In this document: positions 16,279 to 25,117 of the stretch, one piece after another
Position numbering within the stretch: the stretch's first letter is position 1
Layout: each line of letters starts with the position of its first letter
From: Sphingomonas sp. So64.6b
Lineage (GTDB): Bacteria; Pseudomonadota; Alphaproteobacteria; Sphingomonadales; Sphingomonadaceae
Direction: 5' to 3'
NCBI RefSeq assembly: GCF_014171475.1
Contig: NZ_CP048817.1
Location: 1,116,001 to 1,180,000 of the forward strand
DNA length: 64,000 bases
Translations under genes and position numbers: made by a program
The notes under the pieces: model-generated
Databases searched by the model: none
What the model was told of the DNA's origin: nothing
What the model saw: the letters and a program-made list of their open reading frames with translations, nothing else

Positions 16279-16853
16279 GCGTCATCTCCATCAGTCACTG
16301 GCCCATCCGCCACTGGCCGGACGATCGATACGCCGCCGCTCAGGCCGGAGAGAATCTCGTCGTCATAGGACCCGATCTGCACATACTCGCCCTTCGTGCT
16401 GGAATAGCGCGCGCCGACACCGTCGCGTTCGAGCGTTTCGTACAGCGCGACCTGCTCCTGCTTCTGCGCCGCCTCGGCGTGCTGCACGATCGCGGTAAAT
16501 TGCCGCTGTGCCATCCGGTTGCCGCCGATCGCCGCTTCGGTCAGCGCGCGGAACACCGCGCGATGCGCCGGCATCTCGATCTCACGGTCACCATCCTTCA
16601 CCACGACCGGGCGATAGGCCTCCTCCAGAATCACCGCGCGTGTCGGCTGGTCCGACCCGGGTAAGCGGTCGCCTTTGCGGCCGGTCGCGCCGCGAAAGCG
16701 CGGACGCCCTGCCGGATTGCCCGACTGCCCCTTTACGAACGGCTTTCCCCAGTGTCGTTTTGGCACAGCGCCAGCGTTCTCTGGACCGCCATTCTCTGGA
16801 CCATCGCAATTGGTCGCCTGTTCATCGTCTGATTCAAGATCTCGTTTGGTCAT
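16275..16853 (-). CDS. DUF5681 domain protein
   Basis: A 192-residue protein beginning MTKRDLESDDEQ. After an acidic N terminus comes KPFVKGQSGNPAGRPRFRG (about 42-60), the hallmark of DUF5681, a conserved basic segment found in proteins of phage and island regions. The rest is helical (MPAHRAVFRALTEAAIGGNRMAQRQFTAIVQHAEAAQKQEQ). The start at 16853 has GGAG upstream; the frame runs further, to 17645, but that overlaps the glycosyltransferase. Biochemical role unknown; the basic motif suggests nucleic-acid binding. It forms an operon with the 118-residue protein downstream. Confidence 0.82.
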   Translation of the reverse strand: MTKRDLESDDEQATNCDGPENGGPENAGAVPKRHWGKPFVKGQSGNPAGRPRFRGATGRKGDRLPGSDQPTRAVILEEAYRPVVVKDGDREIEMPAHRAVFRALTEAAIGGNRMAQRQFTAIVQHAEAAQKQEQVALYETLERDGVGARYSSTKGEYVQIGSYDDEILSGLSGGVSIVRPVADGPVTDGDDA

Positions 16854-16925
16854 GTCACCACTCCGGCCATGGTTGTTCCCATCGCCCCTCGAACAGATTT
16901 TTCGGCCGGTTTGAATCGGGCCGCT

Positions 16926-17101
16926 GCTGTTCCGCTCAAAGTCTCTGCTGTTATTGCCGCTGTTATGCGTGCTGTTCCGTGCTGTTATTCGATAACAGCT
17001 TGGCTTTGGCTCAAGCTGTTGAAAACAAGAAGTAATTCTTGCAGCGAGATCCAACTTAACAGCGGCGGAAAAGTAACGGCCGATAAACGGCACATAACAG
17101 C
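16926..17101. promoter_or_regulatory. array of GCTGTT motifs between divergent genes
   Basis: GCTGTT occurs at 16926, 16947, 16959, 16971, 16981 and 17015, and the inverse AACAGC at 16994, 17058 and 17096. Spacings of 12, 12 and 10 bp put four direct copies on one face of the helix, and GCTGTTAT-TCG-ATAACAGC (16981-16999) is a perfect palindrome. The array fills the gap between the DUF5681 gene (minus) and the glycosyltransferase gene (plus). An operator array for an unidentified regulator is the simplest reading. Confidence 0.5.
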
Positions 17102-17147
17102 ATGGCGGACCCCTTGCTCGGGCGAGAGCAGGGAAGGGCGGAAGCAC

Positions 17148-18332
17148 ATGACGCGGCCGGATTTCCGCGCTAGTTCGCGGCGCATGCCGGCGCCTGTCAA
17201 CATCCTCCACCTCCATTCGACCTTCAATTTGGGCGGCAAGGAGGCGCGTGCCGTCCGCTTGATGAATGTGCTTGGCGACCGTGCGCGGCACACCATCGTC
17301 TCGGGCATGCCCGATCAGCTCGGTGCGCGCGACGCGATCGCGCGCGGCATAAACTATGAGATCGCACAGAACCCGCCGCCGCTCACCGGACGGCCCTCGG
17401 TCGCGCGGTTCGAGGCGATCGCGCGCTATATGCGGCGCTTCGATCTGGTGCTGACCTATAATTGGGGCGCGATCGACGGGGTGATGGCGCGGCGCGTCTT
17501 CTCGAAAGGCCTGCCGCCGCTGGTCCATCATGAGGACGGCTTCAATTCCGACGAGGCGAAGGGGCTGAAGCGCGAGCGCAACCTGTATCGCCGCATCGCG
17601 CTGCCCGCCGCCTATGCGCTGGTCGTGCCGTCCGAAACATTGCACCGCATCGCGCTCGATGTCTGGAAACAGCCGCAGCAGCGCGTCAACCGTATCGTCA
17701 ACGGCATCGCCACCGCCGCCTATGCCGGCAAACCTGAGCCCAGGGCGATCCCGGGGCTCAAGCGCAAGCCCGGCGAAGTGATCGTCGGCACGCTCGCGGG
17801 GTTGCGCGAAGTGAAGGACTTGCCGGCGCTGGTGCGCGCGGTCGGCGGCTGTTCGTCGCGCATCCGGCTGGTGATCGTCGGCGAAGGGCCGGAACGAGCG
17901 ACCATTCTAGAGGCGGCGGATCAGATGGGCCTGTCCGGGCAGCTGGTCATGCCCGGCTTCCTGCGCGAACCGCACCGCTATATCGGCTTGTTCGACATCC
18001 TCGCTTTGTCGTCGCGCAGCGAACAATTCCCGATCGCGGTGATCGAGGGGATGGCGGCGGGCCTGCCGATCGCAGCGCCGCAGGTCGGCGACATTCACTC
18101 AATGGTTTCGACCGAAAATGAACCCTATATCGTCGATTACACCAGCGAGGTCCGCTTGCGCGATTCGATCGAAGCGCTGGCGCGCGATGCCGGGCTGCGC
18201 GCGACGATCGGCGCGGCAAATCGCGCAAAGGCGGCCGCGGAGTATGACGAAAGCGTGATGATCTGGCGTTATGTCGGCCTTTATGAGGCCGCAATGGGTC
18301 GTCCGGGCGCACTCGCCCCGATCCCTGACTGA
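17148..18332 (+). CDS. GT4-family glycosyltransferase
   Basis: A 394-residue GT-B fold glycosyltransferase. The N-terminal domain has NILHLHSTFNLGGKEARAVRLMN (about 17-40) and the acceptor-side motif TYNWGAIDGVMARR; the C-terminal domain has VGTLAGLREVKDLPALVRAV, RLVIVGEGPERATILEAA and the donor-binding E-x7-E region SSRSEQFPIAVIEGMAAGLPIAAPQVG. The start ATG 17148 follows GGGAAGGGCGGAAGC; M further on (MPAPVNIL) is an alternative. It probably adds sugars to a lipid-linked or surface polysaccharide. No other polysaccharide genes adjoin it. Confidence 0.88.
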   Translation: MTRPDFRASSRRMPAPVNILHLHSTFNLGGKEARAVRLMNVLGDRARHTIVSGMPDQLGARDAIARGINYEIAQNPPPLTGRPSVARFEAIARYMRRFDLVLTYNWGAIDGVMARRVFSKGLPPLVHHEDGFNSDEAKGLKRERNLYRRIALPAAYALVVPSETLHRIALDVWKQPQQRVNRIVNGIATAAYAGKPEPRAIPGLKRKPGEVIVGTLAGLREVKDLPALVRAVGGCSSRIRLVIVGEGPERATILEAADQMGLSGQLVMPGFLREPHRYIGLFDILALSSRSEQFPIAVIEGMAAGLPIAAPQVGDIHSMVSTENEPYIVDYTSEVRLRDSIEALARDAGLRATIGAANRAKAAAEYDESVMIWRYVGLYEAAMGRPGALAPIPD

Positions 18333-18399
18333 GTCGCAATTTTGCTCGCTAACGAGCATCCATTCCGTATATCGCGCGTATGTTAACTTGGAGGTTGTC

Positions 18400-19803
18400 G
18401 TGTTCAAAGGTCTGAAGCCCATCATCTATAACGGCCAGGAGGTCTGGCCGATCGTGGAAGGTGGCAAGGGCGTTGCCGCGACCAACCATGCGTCGGCCGG
18501 CGCCTGGGCCGCGGCGGGCGGTATCGGCACGGTTTCGGCGGTCAATGCCGATAGCTACGACCCCGACGGCAAGATCATTCCGCAGATATACACCGCGCTG
18601 ACCCGGCGCGAGCGCCACGAGGAATTGATCGAATTCGCGATCGAGGGCGCGGTGCAGCAGGTCAAGCGCGCGTACGACATCGCTGGCGGCAAGGGTGCGA
18701 TCAACATCAATGTGTTGTGGGAAATGGGCGGGGCGCAGCGTATTCTGCACGGCGTGCTCGACCGCACGCGCGGCATGGTCGCAGGCGTCACCTGCGGCGC
18801 CGGCATGCCCTACAAGCTGAGCGAGATCGCCGCCTCGTACGAGGTCAGCTATTTGCCGATCATCAGTTCGGGCCGTGCCTTCCGCGCGCTGTGGAAGCGG
18901 GCTTATTCCAAGGCATCGGAATGGCTTGCGGCAGTTGTCTATGAGGATCCATGGCTCGCTGGCGGCCATAATGGCCTGTCCAATGCCGAGGATCCGCTTA
19001 AGCCACAGGATCCCTATCCGCGCGTGAAAGAATTGCGCGACGTGATGCGCGAAGGCGGGATTTCCTACGAGGTGCCGATCGTCATGGCCGGCGGCGTCTG
19101 GTTCCTGCGCGACTGGTCCAACTGGATCGACAATCCCGAACTGGGCAGCATCGCGTTTCAGTTCGGCACGCGGCCGCTGCTGACGCAGGAAAGCCCGATT
19201 CCCGAAGGCTGGAAAGCCAAGCTGATGGATATCGAGGAAGGCGAAGTCCTGCTTCACCGTTTTTCGCCGACCGGCTTTTATTCGAGCGCGGTGAAGAACC
19301 CGTTCCTGCGCTCGCTCGAGGCGCGATCGGAGCGTCAGATCGCCTTTTCCACGCAAGAGGCGGGCGATCACACGTTCCAGCTCGATGTCGGCGTGAAGGG
19401 CAAGAATTTCTGGGTGACGCGCAACGACCTGCTGCGCGCGCGCCAATGGTTTGGCGAAGGCTTCACCGATGCGCTGAAGACCCCGGACAACACGTTGGTG
19501 TTCGTGTCGCCGGAGGAAAAGGGCGTAATCCGCAAGGATCAGGCCGATTGCATGGGCTGTCTCAGCCAGTGCGCCTTCTCGTCCTGGTCGGATACCGAGA
19601 CCAACTCGACCGGCCGCCTCGCCGATCCGCGTTCCTTCTGCATCCAGAAAACGCTGCAGGATATCGCGCATGGCGGACCGATCGAGCAGAATCTGATGTT
19701 CGCGGGGCATGGCGCGTATAATTTCAAGAAAGACCCGTTCTATTCGAACGGGTTCGTGCCGACCGTGAAGCAACTCGTCGACCGCATTCTGACCGGCGAC
19801 TGA
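18400..19803 (+). CDS. nitronate-monooxygenase-like flavin oxidoreductase
   Basis: A 467-residue FMN-dependent TIM-barrel protein of the nitronate monooxygenase/2-nitropropane dioxygenase superfamily. Visible elements are GGKGVAATNHASAGAWAAAGGIGTVSA near the N terminus, GAININVLWEMGG, AGVTCGAGMPYKL, PIVMAGGVWFLRDWSNW and IAFQFGTRPLLTQES. It is larger than typical nitronate monooxygenases (about 330-380) because of a C-terminal extension with CMGCLSQC and a third Cys (RSFCIQK), which may bind iron-sulfur or zinc. GTG 18400 is preceded by GGAGG. Actual substrate unknown; enoyl-ACP reductase-like activity is an alternative. Confidence 0.8.
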   Translation: MFKGLKPIIYNGQEVWPIVEGGKGVAATNHASAGAWAAAGGIGTVSAVNADSYDPDGKIIPQIYTALTRRERHEELIEFAIEGAVQQVKRAYDIAGGKGAININVLWEMGGAQRILHGVLDRTRGMVAGVTCGAGMPYKLSEIAASYEVSYLPIISSGRAFRALWKRAYSKASEWLAAVVYEDPWLAGGHNGLSNAEDPLKPQDPYPRVKELRDVMREGGISYEVPIVMAGGVWFLRDWSNWIDNPELGSIAFQFGTRPLLTQESPIPEGWKAKLMDIEEGEVLLHRFSPTGFYSSAVKNPFLRSLEARSERQIAFSTQEAGDHTFQLDVGVKGKNFWVTRNDLLRARQWFGEGFTDALKTPDNTLVFVSPEEKGVIRKDQADCMGCLSQCAFSSWSDTETNSTGRLADPRSFCIQKTLQDIAHGGPIEQNLMFAGHGAYNFKKDPFYSNGFVPTVKQLVDRILTGD

Positions 19804-19828
19804 GCGCGGTCGATCGCGCGGATAACGG

Positions 19829-19857
19829 CTATTTTGGCACGACGAGTGCCAAAATAG
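19829..19857 (+). terminator. perfect 12-bp hairpin after the flavin oxidoreductase gene
   Basis: CTATTTTGGCAC and GTGCCAAAATAG pair perfectly around the loop GACGA, 25 bp after the stop codon. There is no T-run after the stem, so this is terminator-like by position and stability only. Confidence 0.5.
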
Positions 19858-20029
19858 TGGCGGTTGGGAATGGCGCGGCCAAAGGGACGGTTTCCGGTTC
19901 GGTTCGGCATGAGTTGTTTGTGGTCTCATCATCAGGGCAAACAGGGCTCCACACCCTAATCCGTCCTTAACTCTTGCCTCCTAGATTTGCGCCGAACCCG
20001 CTTTTTGCGGGCCGGCGGGGAAGGCATTC

Positions 20030-21082
20030 ATGAGGCATGATTCGGTTCGATCGACAGGGGGTATGGCATCAGCCGTGCCATCGATCGCCCGACTCAATCG
20101 CCTCTATGACCGCGCCACCTCGCTAGTCGCGCTTGGGGTATGGGAGTGCGATCTGGACACTTCGGCGCTGACCTGGACTAATGGTGTCTATCAGCTGTTC
20201 GGCCTGTCGCCGCTGATCGCTCCCGACCGGGCGGCAACCGTCGAGCTTTATCATGAGGAGTCGCGGCGCGAGATGGAGGCGTTGCGCGCCGAGGCGATCG
20301 CGACGGGGCGCGGCTTCGTGCTCGATGCCCGCATCCAGACCGTCTCCGGCGTCGAGCGCTGGATGCGCCTGACCGCCGATGTCGAACATGACGACGGCCG
20401 GCCACGCTGGCTGTACGGCGCCAAGCAGGACATCACCGAGGATCGTGCGCGGATCGATCGCCTCCGCGACTTGGCCGAACGCGACCCGCTGACCGGCCTC
20501 GCCAATCGTGGGATGTTCCAGGCGGCCTTCTACGACTTGTCGGAAACGCTGTTCCGCGCCCGGGGGTTGTCCGCGCTGATCCTGATCGATCTCGATGATT
20601 TCAAGCAGGTCAACGACCGGCTCGGTCATTCGGCGGGCGATGAGTGCCTGCGGCAGATCGCGGCGCGGTTGCGGCATCTGTTCGGCGACGCCTTTCTCGT
20701 ATCGCGGATCGGCGGCGATGAATTCGCCATCCTGCTGAATGCGGCAGTCGACCGCGACGAATTGATGCTGCGCCTGGGTAAGGCGCTCGCGGTGCTGCGT
20801 TTTCCCGTGTTCTGGCGTGGCAAACCGGTCGATGTAGGCGCCTCCGCAGGCGCCACATTATTGGCGTGCGAGGACCCGCACGACCCGGTACTGCGTTTCG
20901 GCGAAGCGGATGCCGCATTGTATCTCGCCAAGGCCGATGGTCGGGGCACGGCGCGGATCTTTGCGCCCGACCATAGTGTGCAACCCGTTGCAACGTCGGT
21001 GGCGGCGGCGGCGGCGCTGCGCTCGCCGCGAGGTTGGGCGAGCACGCCTTCGCTAGGCCTGGTTCGGCAGGTCGGCAGTTAG
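20030..21082 (+). CDS. PAS-GGDEF diguanylate cyclase
   Basis: A 350-residue cytoplasmic protein. A PAS-type sensor occupies about residues 25-140 (VALGVWECDLDTSALTWTNGVYQLFGLSP through WLYGAKQDITEDRARIDRL), followed by a GGDEF domain with DPLTGLANRGMF, LILIDLDDFKQVNDRLGHSAGDECL and the intact signature RIGGDEFAILL, so it should make cyclic di-GMP from GTP. No RxxD inhibitory site lies at the usual position five residues before the signature. No membrane segment. The C-terminal tail (VAAAAALRSPRGWAS) is low complexity. It stands alone. Confidence 0.9.
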   Translation: MRHDSVRSTGGMASAVPSIARLNRLYDRATSLVALGVWECDLDTSALTWTNGVYQLFGLSPLIAPDRAATVELYHEESRREMEALRAEAIATGRGFVLDARIQTVSGVERWMRLTADVEHDDGRPRWLYGAKQDITEDRARIDRLRDLAERDPLTGLANRGMFQAAFYDLSETLFRARGLSALILIDLDDFKQVNDRLGHSAGDECLRQIAARLRHLFGDAFLVSRIGGDEFAILLNAAVDRDELMLRLGKALAVLRFPVFWRGKPVDVGASAGATLLACEDPHDPVLRFGEADAALYLAKADGRGTARIFAPDHSVQPVATSVAAAAALRSPRGWASTPSLGLVRQVGS

Positions 21083-21212
21083 CTGTTCGTTTGGTGATGA
21101 TCGACGCGAAAGAGGTTGTATATCGGTTTGCGGCGTAGAATGATCACCCATCGGATCATATCGGTGAAGGTGGCTGCCGGCGTGGTTCATTGGCGCCAAC
21201 GCAAGGAATGAC

Positions 21213-22037
21213 ATGAAGGCAGCTCTGTTCGCTCTGGCGCTTGCCGCGCCATTGGCCCCATTGGCGGCTGGTCAGGCCTCGGCGCCTCAGGTTCTGACAC
21301 CGTCCAGTAAGTGGACCGTTGAATATGCCGATAGCCTGTGCCTGCTATCGCGAGATTTCGGGAGCGGTGACTCACAGGTAAAGATCGGAATCCGGCCTAC
21401 GAAACTGGGCAGCTTTACTCAACTCGTCGTCGTGCGCCCTGAAAACGTCGGCAAAGCGGGGCGGGGCGATGCGCAAGTGGTGCTGATGCCGGCCGGTATT
21501 CCAGCCAAAGCCACATATACCACCTCTGCGCCGGTCAAGGGCATCGGCCGGGTCACGGTTATCGGCATCAAAAGCGCCGAATTGGCCAATCTCGACTCAT
21601 CGACTGAAATCGCGATCACATTCGGCAAGGCCGGCACCATTCGCGTCATCCCGAACGGGATCGCAAAGGCGATGGCCGCGCTGCGGACCTGTGAGGATGA
21701 TTTGCTGACATCATGGGGCGTTGATCCGAAGAAACAGGCCAGCCTGTTGAAGCGCCCCGATGCGATCGGCAGTACTGGCGATTTCTGGCCGACGGACAGC
21801 TATCCATCGGAAGCACGGCAGGCCGAGGAGCAGGGGGCCGTGCTTGTCGGATATACCGTGCTCACCAATGGTCGCGTCGCGAACTGTCGCGTCCTTGCGA
21901 GCAGCAAGAGCGCGTCGCTCGACAAGGCGACGTGCACGACGGTCATGAAGTTTGGTCGATATCGGCCGGCGATCGGTCCGGACGGAAAACCGACCGAGGC
22001 GTTCGAGACAAATCGCGTGACCTGGCTTATTGAATAG
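21213..22037 (+). CDS. exported protein with TonB C-terminal-like domain
   Basis: A 274-residue protein with a signal peptide (MKAALFALALAAPLAPLAAGQASA). The last 90 residues (AEEQGAVLVGYTVLTNGRVANCRVLASSKSASLDKATCTTVMKFGRYRPA) match the TonB C-terminal fold, where xVxYxVxxxGRV and C-x-V are family features. The middle region is unassigned and beta-rich. It lacks the membrane anchor and Pro-rich spacer of a real TonB, so it is an exported TonB-domain protein of the kind numerous in sphingomonads, likely periplasmic. AAGGA precedes ATG 21213. Confidence 0.8.
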   Translation: MKAALFALALAAPLAPLAAGQASAPQVLTPSSKWTVEYADSLCLLSRDFGSGDSQVKIGIRPTKLGSFTQLVVVRPENVGKAGRGDAQVVLMPAGIPAKATYTTSAPVKGIGRVTVIGIKSAELANLDSSTEIAITFGKAGTIRVIPNGIAKAMAALRTCEDDLLTSWGVDPKKQASLLKRPDAIGSTGDFWPTDSYPSEARQAEEQGAVLVGYTVLTNGRVANCRVLASSKSASLDKATCTTVMKFGRYRPAIGPDGKPTEAFETNRVTWLIE

Positions 22038-22079
22038 CCTCGCCGAAACAGACCGATTATCGCTCGCGCGTGACAACCG

Positions 22080-22964
22080 CTACAGGGTGATACTGCCGCG
22101 GAACATGGCAACGCAGCGTCCGCCAACGCTGGCGCGAACGCCGTCACCGGCGCGCCATGCACGCAGGGCGAGGTGGCTTTCGCGCCCCATTTCGACACCC
22201 TGGATCGCATCATATGCAAGGCTTTCTTCATCGCCGAGCGAAAGCCTGAGCGCGGCGAGGGTCGCGTTGGCGCTGCCCGTGGCGGCATCTTCCCAGGTTC
22301 CGGCCAGCGGCGCGAACATCCGGGCGCGGATGCCTGCGCCGGCTGGTGTATAGACGAAGATCGATAACCGGCCGTCAAGCTCAGGGAAAGCTGCGGCCAG
22401 CCGGCGATAGGCCATGATATCGGGCGCGGTTGTGGCAAGCGCATCCGGCTGTACGGCAACCACAACGAAGTCGACGCCGACACTCGCACGGAGCGGCGGA
22501 TGGTCGGCGAGCGCGATCTGGTCGGGCTGGAGCGACAAACAGGCGGCGATCGCGTCGACCGGTAGTTCACCCTTTATACCGAGCGGTTGGGGGGCGTCGA
22601 TCTCGGCACCGACGATCTCGCCGGCTTCCTCGATCAGCCGGATCTCGACCAGACCGGCGACTTCCTCGAAGCGCAACGTGGCTTTCGGCGCGATGCCGAG
22701 CCATGCCAGTGCGCAGGCGGTGCCGACATTGGGATGGCCGGCGAAGGGCATTTCCGACGTCCGGTTGAAGATCCGCACCCGCGCAGTGTTGGCGGGATCC
22801 TCGGGCGGCAGAACGAAAGTGGTTTCGCTGTAATTGAGCTCGGCCGCGAGCGCCTGCATCGTCGCGCTGTCGAGCCCATCGGCCGTGGGAAAGACCGCAA
22901 GCTGATTGCCGCCGAAACGCCGCGACGTGAACACGTCGACTGTCAGATAGTCATAACTGGCCAT
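22080..22964 (-). CDS. PhzF-family isomerase
   Basis: A 294-residue protein of the PhzF/YddE family (diaminopimelate-epimerase fold). The N-terminal half has [18 protein letters not shown] and NYSETTFV with the catalytic Glu (about residue 47); [15 protein letters not shown] is the signature loop; the second half has [23 protein letters not shown], with the paired GSA loop. Such enzymes catalyse isomerisations in phenazine or related pathways, but most genomic copies have no known substrate and no phenazine genes are near. ATG 22964 is preferred to the TTG at 22970. Confidence 0.9.
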   Translation of the reverse strand: MASYDYLTVDVFTSRRFGGNQLAVFPTADGLDSATMQALAAELNYSETTFVLPPEDPANTARVRIFNRTSEMPFAGHPNVGTACALAWLGIAPKATLRFEEVAGLVEIRLIEEAGEIVGAEIDAPQPLGIKGELPVDAIAACLSLQPDQIALADHPPLRASVGVDFVVVAVQPDALATTAPDIMAYRRLAAAFPELDGRLSIFVYTPAGAGIRARMFAPLAGTWEDAATGSANATLAALRLSLGDEESLAYDAIQGVEMGRESHLALRAWRAGDGVRASVGGRCVAMFRGSITL

Positions 22965-23006
22965 GGTCAAACTCTTGATTGGTCCGGCAGCCCCTTGGTG
23001 GCAAGT

Positions 23007-24008
23007 CTAGGCCCAGCCTTCCAGCACCTGGTCAGGCGGACGGTGGCCATCGGCCCACATGCGGATATTGGCGATGACCTTGTCGCCGGTCGCGAGCCGG
23101 CCTTCATAGGTGGCGGAGCCCATATGCGGCAGCATGACGACATTGGGCAGGGCGAGCAGGCGCGGGTCGATCTCGGGCTCGTGCGCCCAGACATCGAGCC
23201 CGGCGCCGGCGAGCCGTCCGGCCTCGAGCGCGTCGACCAGAGCGGCTTCATCGACGATCCCGCCGCGCGCCGCGTTGATCAGGTAAACATGCGGACGCAT
23301 CAGGCCGATGCGCCGCGCGTCGATCAGGTTCTCGCTCTCCGGGTTGCGCGGGGTGTGGATCGTCAGGATGTCGATCGCGCCGAGCATTTCGTCGATGCTT
23401 TCATGCCAGGTCGCCGCCAGTTGCGCCTCGAGTACCGCGGGCAGGCGGTGGCGATTGTGGTAGTGGATCGACAGGCCAAAGGCGCGCGCGCGCGCCGCGA
23501 CCGCCTGGCCGATGCGGCCCATGCCGATAATGCCGAGCGCCTTGCCGCCGATGCGGTGGCCGAGCATGCCGCCCGGGCTCCAGCCCTTCCATTGCCCCGA
23601 ACGGACGAGCTTCTCGCCCTCCGCCAGGCGGCGCGGCACCGACAGGATCAGCGCCATCGTCATGTCGGCGGTATCCTCGGTCAGCACGCCGGGCGTGTTG
23701 GTGACGATGATGCCGCGCGCGCGCGCCGCCTTGAGGTCGATATGGTTCACGCCCGCGCCATAGTTCGCGATCAGCTTCAGCCGCTCGCCGGCACCGGCGA
23801 TCAGACCGGCGTCGATTTCGTCCGTGACGGTCGGTACCAGCACGTCGCAATCGGCCATCGCCGCCGCGAGCTGCTCGCGGGTCAGCGCTGTCTCGGTGCG
23901 ATTGTTCGTCGTGTCGAACAACTGCTCCATCCGATCCATCACGAAGTCGGAGAGTTCGCGGGTGACGACCACCCGGGGATTCGACACTTTGGCGGACGGG
24001 CGTCTCAT
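23007..24008 (-). CDS. D-2-hydroxyacid dehydrogenase (glyoxylate/hydroxypyruvate reductase type)
   Basis: A 333-residue NAD(P)-dependent dehydrogenase. The Rossmann motif is GIIGMGRIGQAVAARARAFG (about 157-176) with HNRHRLP following, where the basic residues favour NADPH. Catalytic residues are in NAARGGIVDEAALVDAL (Arg), DVWAHEPEIDPRLL (Glu) and NVVMLPHMGSATYE (His). Substrate-side GAGVNHIDLKAARARGI is also typical. ATG 24008 starts the conserved region; 24017 (MPEMRRP) is an equally open choice. It is divergent from an SH3 protein gene across 109 bp. Likely substrates are glyoxylate or hydroxypyruvate. Confidence 0.88.
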   Translation of the reverse strand: MRRPSAKVSNPRVVVTRELSDFVMDRMEQLFDTTNNRTETALTREQLAAAMADCDVLVPTVTDEIDAGLIAGAGERLKLIANYGAGVNHIDLKAARARGIIVTNTPGVLTEDTADMTMALILSVPRRLAEGEKLVRSGQWKGWSPGGMLGHRIGGKALGIIGMGRIGQAVAARARAFGLSIHYHNRHRLPAVLEAQLAATWHESIDEMLGAIDILTIHTPRNPESENLIDARRIGLMRPHVYLINAARGGIVDEAALVDALEAGRLAGAGLDVWAHEPEIDPRLLALPNVVMLPHMGSATYEGRLATGDKVIANIRMWADGHRPPDQVLEGWA

Positions 24009-24117
24009 TTCGGGCATGAATCCGGCTTGGCGAACCACTAGCCCTACGTCAACGGTGGTTGAATCGGCGCGTGCGAACAGCGTATGAATCGCAGGCACGA
24101 TCATTAGGGGCGAGTTT

Positions 24118-24633
24118 ATGCGTATCGGTGCAAGGCTAACGCTAGCGGTTGCGGCGATCGGGCTGGTGGGCGGGCTGACCGTGCCCGCATTCGCACCTGC
24201 GCTCGCGGCGCTGGTGCAGAAGAAGACGCCCTATTTCGCCTCGATTTCGGCGGGCAAGGCACGGATGCGCACCGGGCCGGCTCGCACCTATCCCGCCAGC
24301 TGGCTTTATCAGCGCGCCGATCTGCCGGTGAAGGTGCTCGATGTCTACGAACGCGGCGCATGGCTCAAGGTCGAGGACCCGTCGGGCACGCAAGGGTGGA
24401 TGATGGGCACGCTGATCAGCGATACGCGCACTGGCCTGATCATGGGTGAGATCGCGGAGTTGCGCGATTCGCCGCGTTACGGCGGCAAAGTCGTGTGGCG
24501 TGCGGCGCCGGGCGTGGTCGGGCGGCTCAGCAAATGCACGCGCGGCTGGTGCCATTTCGACGTGCGCGGGCGCGCCGGCTATGTCGAAATCAGCCATTTA
24601 TGGGGCGTCGACGCCGGTGAGACGCTGAACTGA
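24118..24633 (+). CDS. exported SH3 domain protein
   Basis: A 171-residue protein with a signal peptide (ARLTLAVAAIGLVGGLTVPAFA). Two bacterial SH3 (SH3b) modules follow: ASISAGKARMRTGPARTYPASWLYQRADLPVKVLDVYERGAWLKVEDPSGTQGWMM, then EIAELRDSPRYGGKVVWRAAPGVVGRLSKCTRGWCHFDVRGRAGYVEISHLWG. Such proteins (COG3807) bind cell-wall or other periplasmic peptides. It opens a plus-strand run with a GNAT and a methyltransferase gene (gaps 4 and 3 bp). No enzymatic domain. Confidence 0.85.
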   Translation: MRIGARLTLAVAAIGLVGGLTVPAFAPALAALVQKKTPYFASISAGKARMRTGPARTYPASWLYQRADLPVKVLDVYERGAWLKVEDPSGTQGWMMGTLISDTRTGLIMGEIAELRDSPRYGGKVVWRAAPGVVGRLSKCTRGWCHFDVRGRAGYVEISHLWGVDAGETLN

Positions 24634-24637
24634 CGCG

Positions 24638-25114
24638 ATGCGGATCGTCGCGGATGACCTGACCCGTCCGGAGGTCGTTGCGCTGGTCGAATTCCATCTT
24701 CGCTCGGCATTCGAGAACAGCCCGCCGGGCAGCGTGTTCGCGCCCGACCTCAGCGGGTTGCGCGATCCGTCGGTGACCCTGTGGACGGCGTGGGACGGCG
24801 ACGCATTGCTGGGCATGGGCGCGCTGAAGCGCCTCGATAAGGACCATGGCGAGTTGAAGTCGATGCGCACCGCGCCCGCTCATTTGCGGCGCGGCGTGGC
24901 GGCGGCGATGCTCGATCATCTGATCGCCGAGGGGCGGGCACGAGGCTATCGGCGGCTGAGCCTGGAGACCGGCAACAATGCGCCGTTCGCGCCGGCGCGG
25001 GCGCTGTACGAGCGCGCCGGGTTCGTCGAATGCGGGCCGTTTGCGGATTACAGCGATACGAGTTTCAGCCGCTATTACACGCTGGCTTTGTCACCGGGCG
25101 CGGTGCATTCCTGA
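24638..25114 (+). CDS. GNAT family N-acetyltransferase
   Basis: A 158-residue acetyl-CoA-dependent transferase. The acetyl-CoA pyrophosphate loop is KSMRTAPAHLRRGVAAAMLDHLI (R/Q-x-x-G-x-A/G), and the C-terminal LYERAGFVECGPFADYSDTSFSRYYTLAL is typical. The N-terminal part resembles the YitI/ElaA-like group (HLRSAFENSPPGSVFAPDLSGL). Substrate unknown. It lies 4 bp after the SH3 gene and 3 bp before the methyltransferase gene, so the three are co-transcribed. Confidence 0.88.
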   Translation: MRIVADDLTRPEVVALVEFHLRSAFENSPPGSVFAPDLSGLRDPSVTLWTAWDGDALLGMGALKRLDKDHGELKSMRTAPAHLRRGVAAAMLDHLIAEGRARGYRRLSLETGNNAPFAPARALYERAGFVECGPFADYSDTSFSRYYTLALSPGAVHS

Positions 25115-25117
25115 ACC

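Noticed and set aside
18349..19932. 527-codon minus-strand frame over the flavin oxidoreductase gene
   Set aside because: Antisense to a gene with strong motifs; product has no recognisable domain.
20030..21082. Product inhibition site (RxxD) in the diguanylate cyclase
   Set aside because: The residues five before GGDEF do not fit RxxD; only an unrelated DAFLVSR precedes the signature.
22587..24041. 484-codon plus-strand frame
   Set aside because: Antisense to PhzF and the D-2-hydroxyacid dehydrogenase; no RBS or domain.
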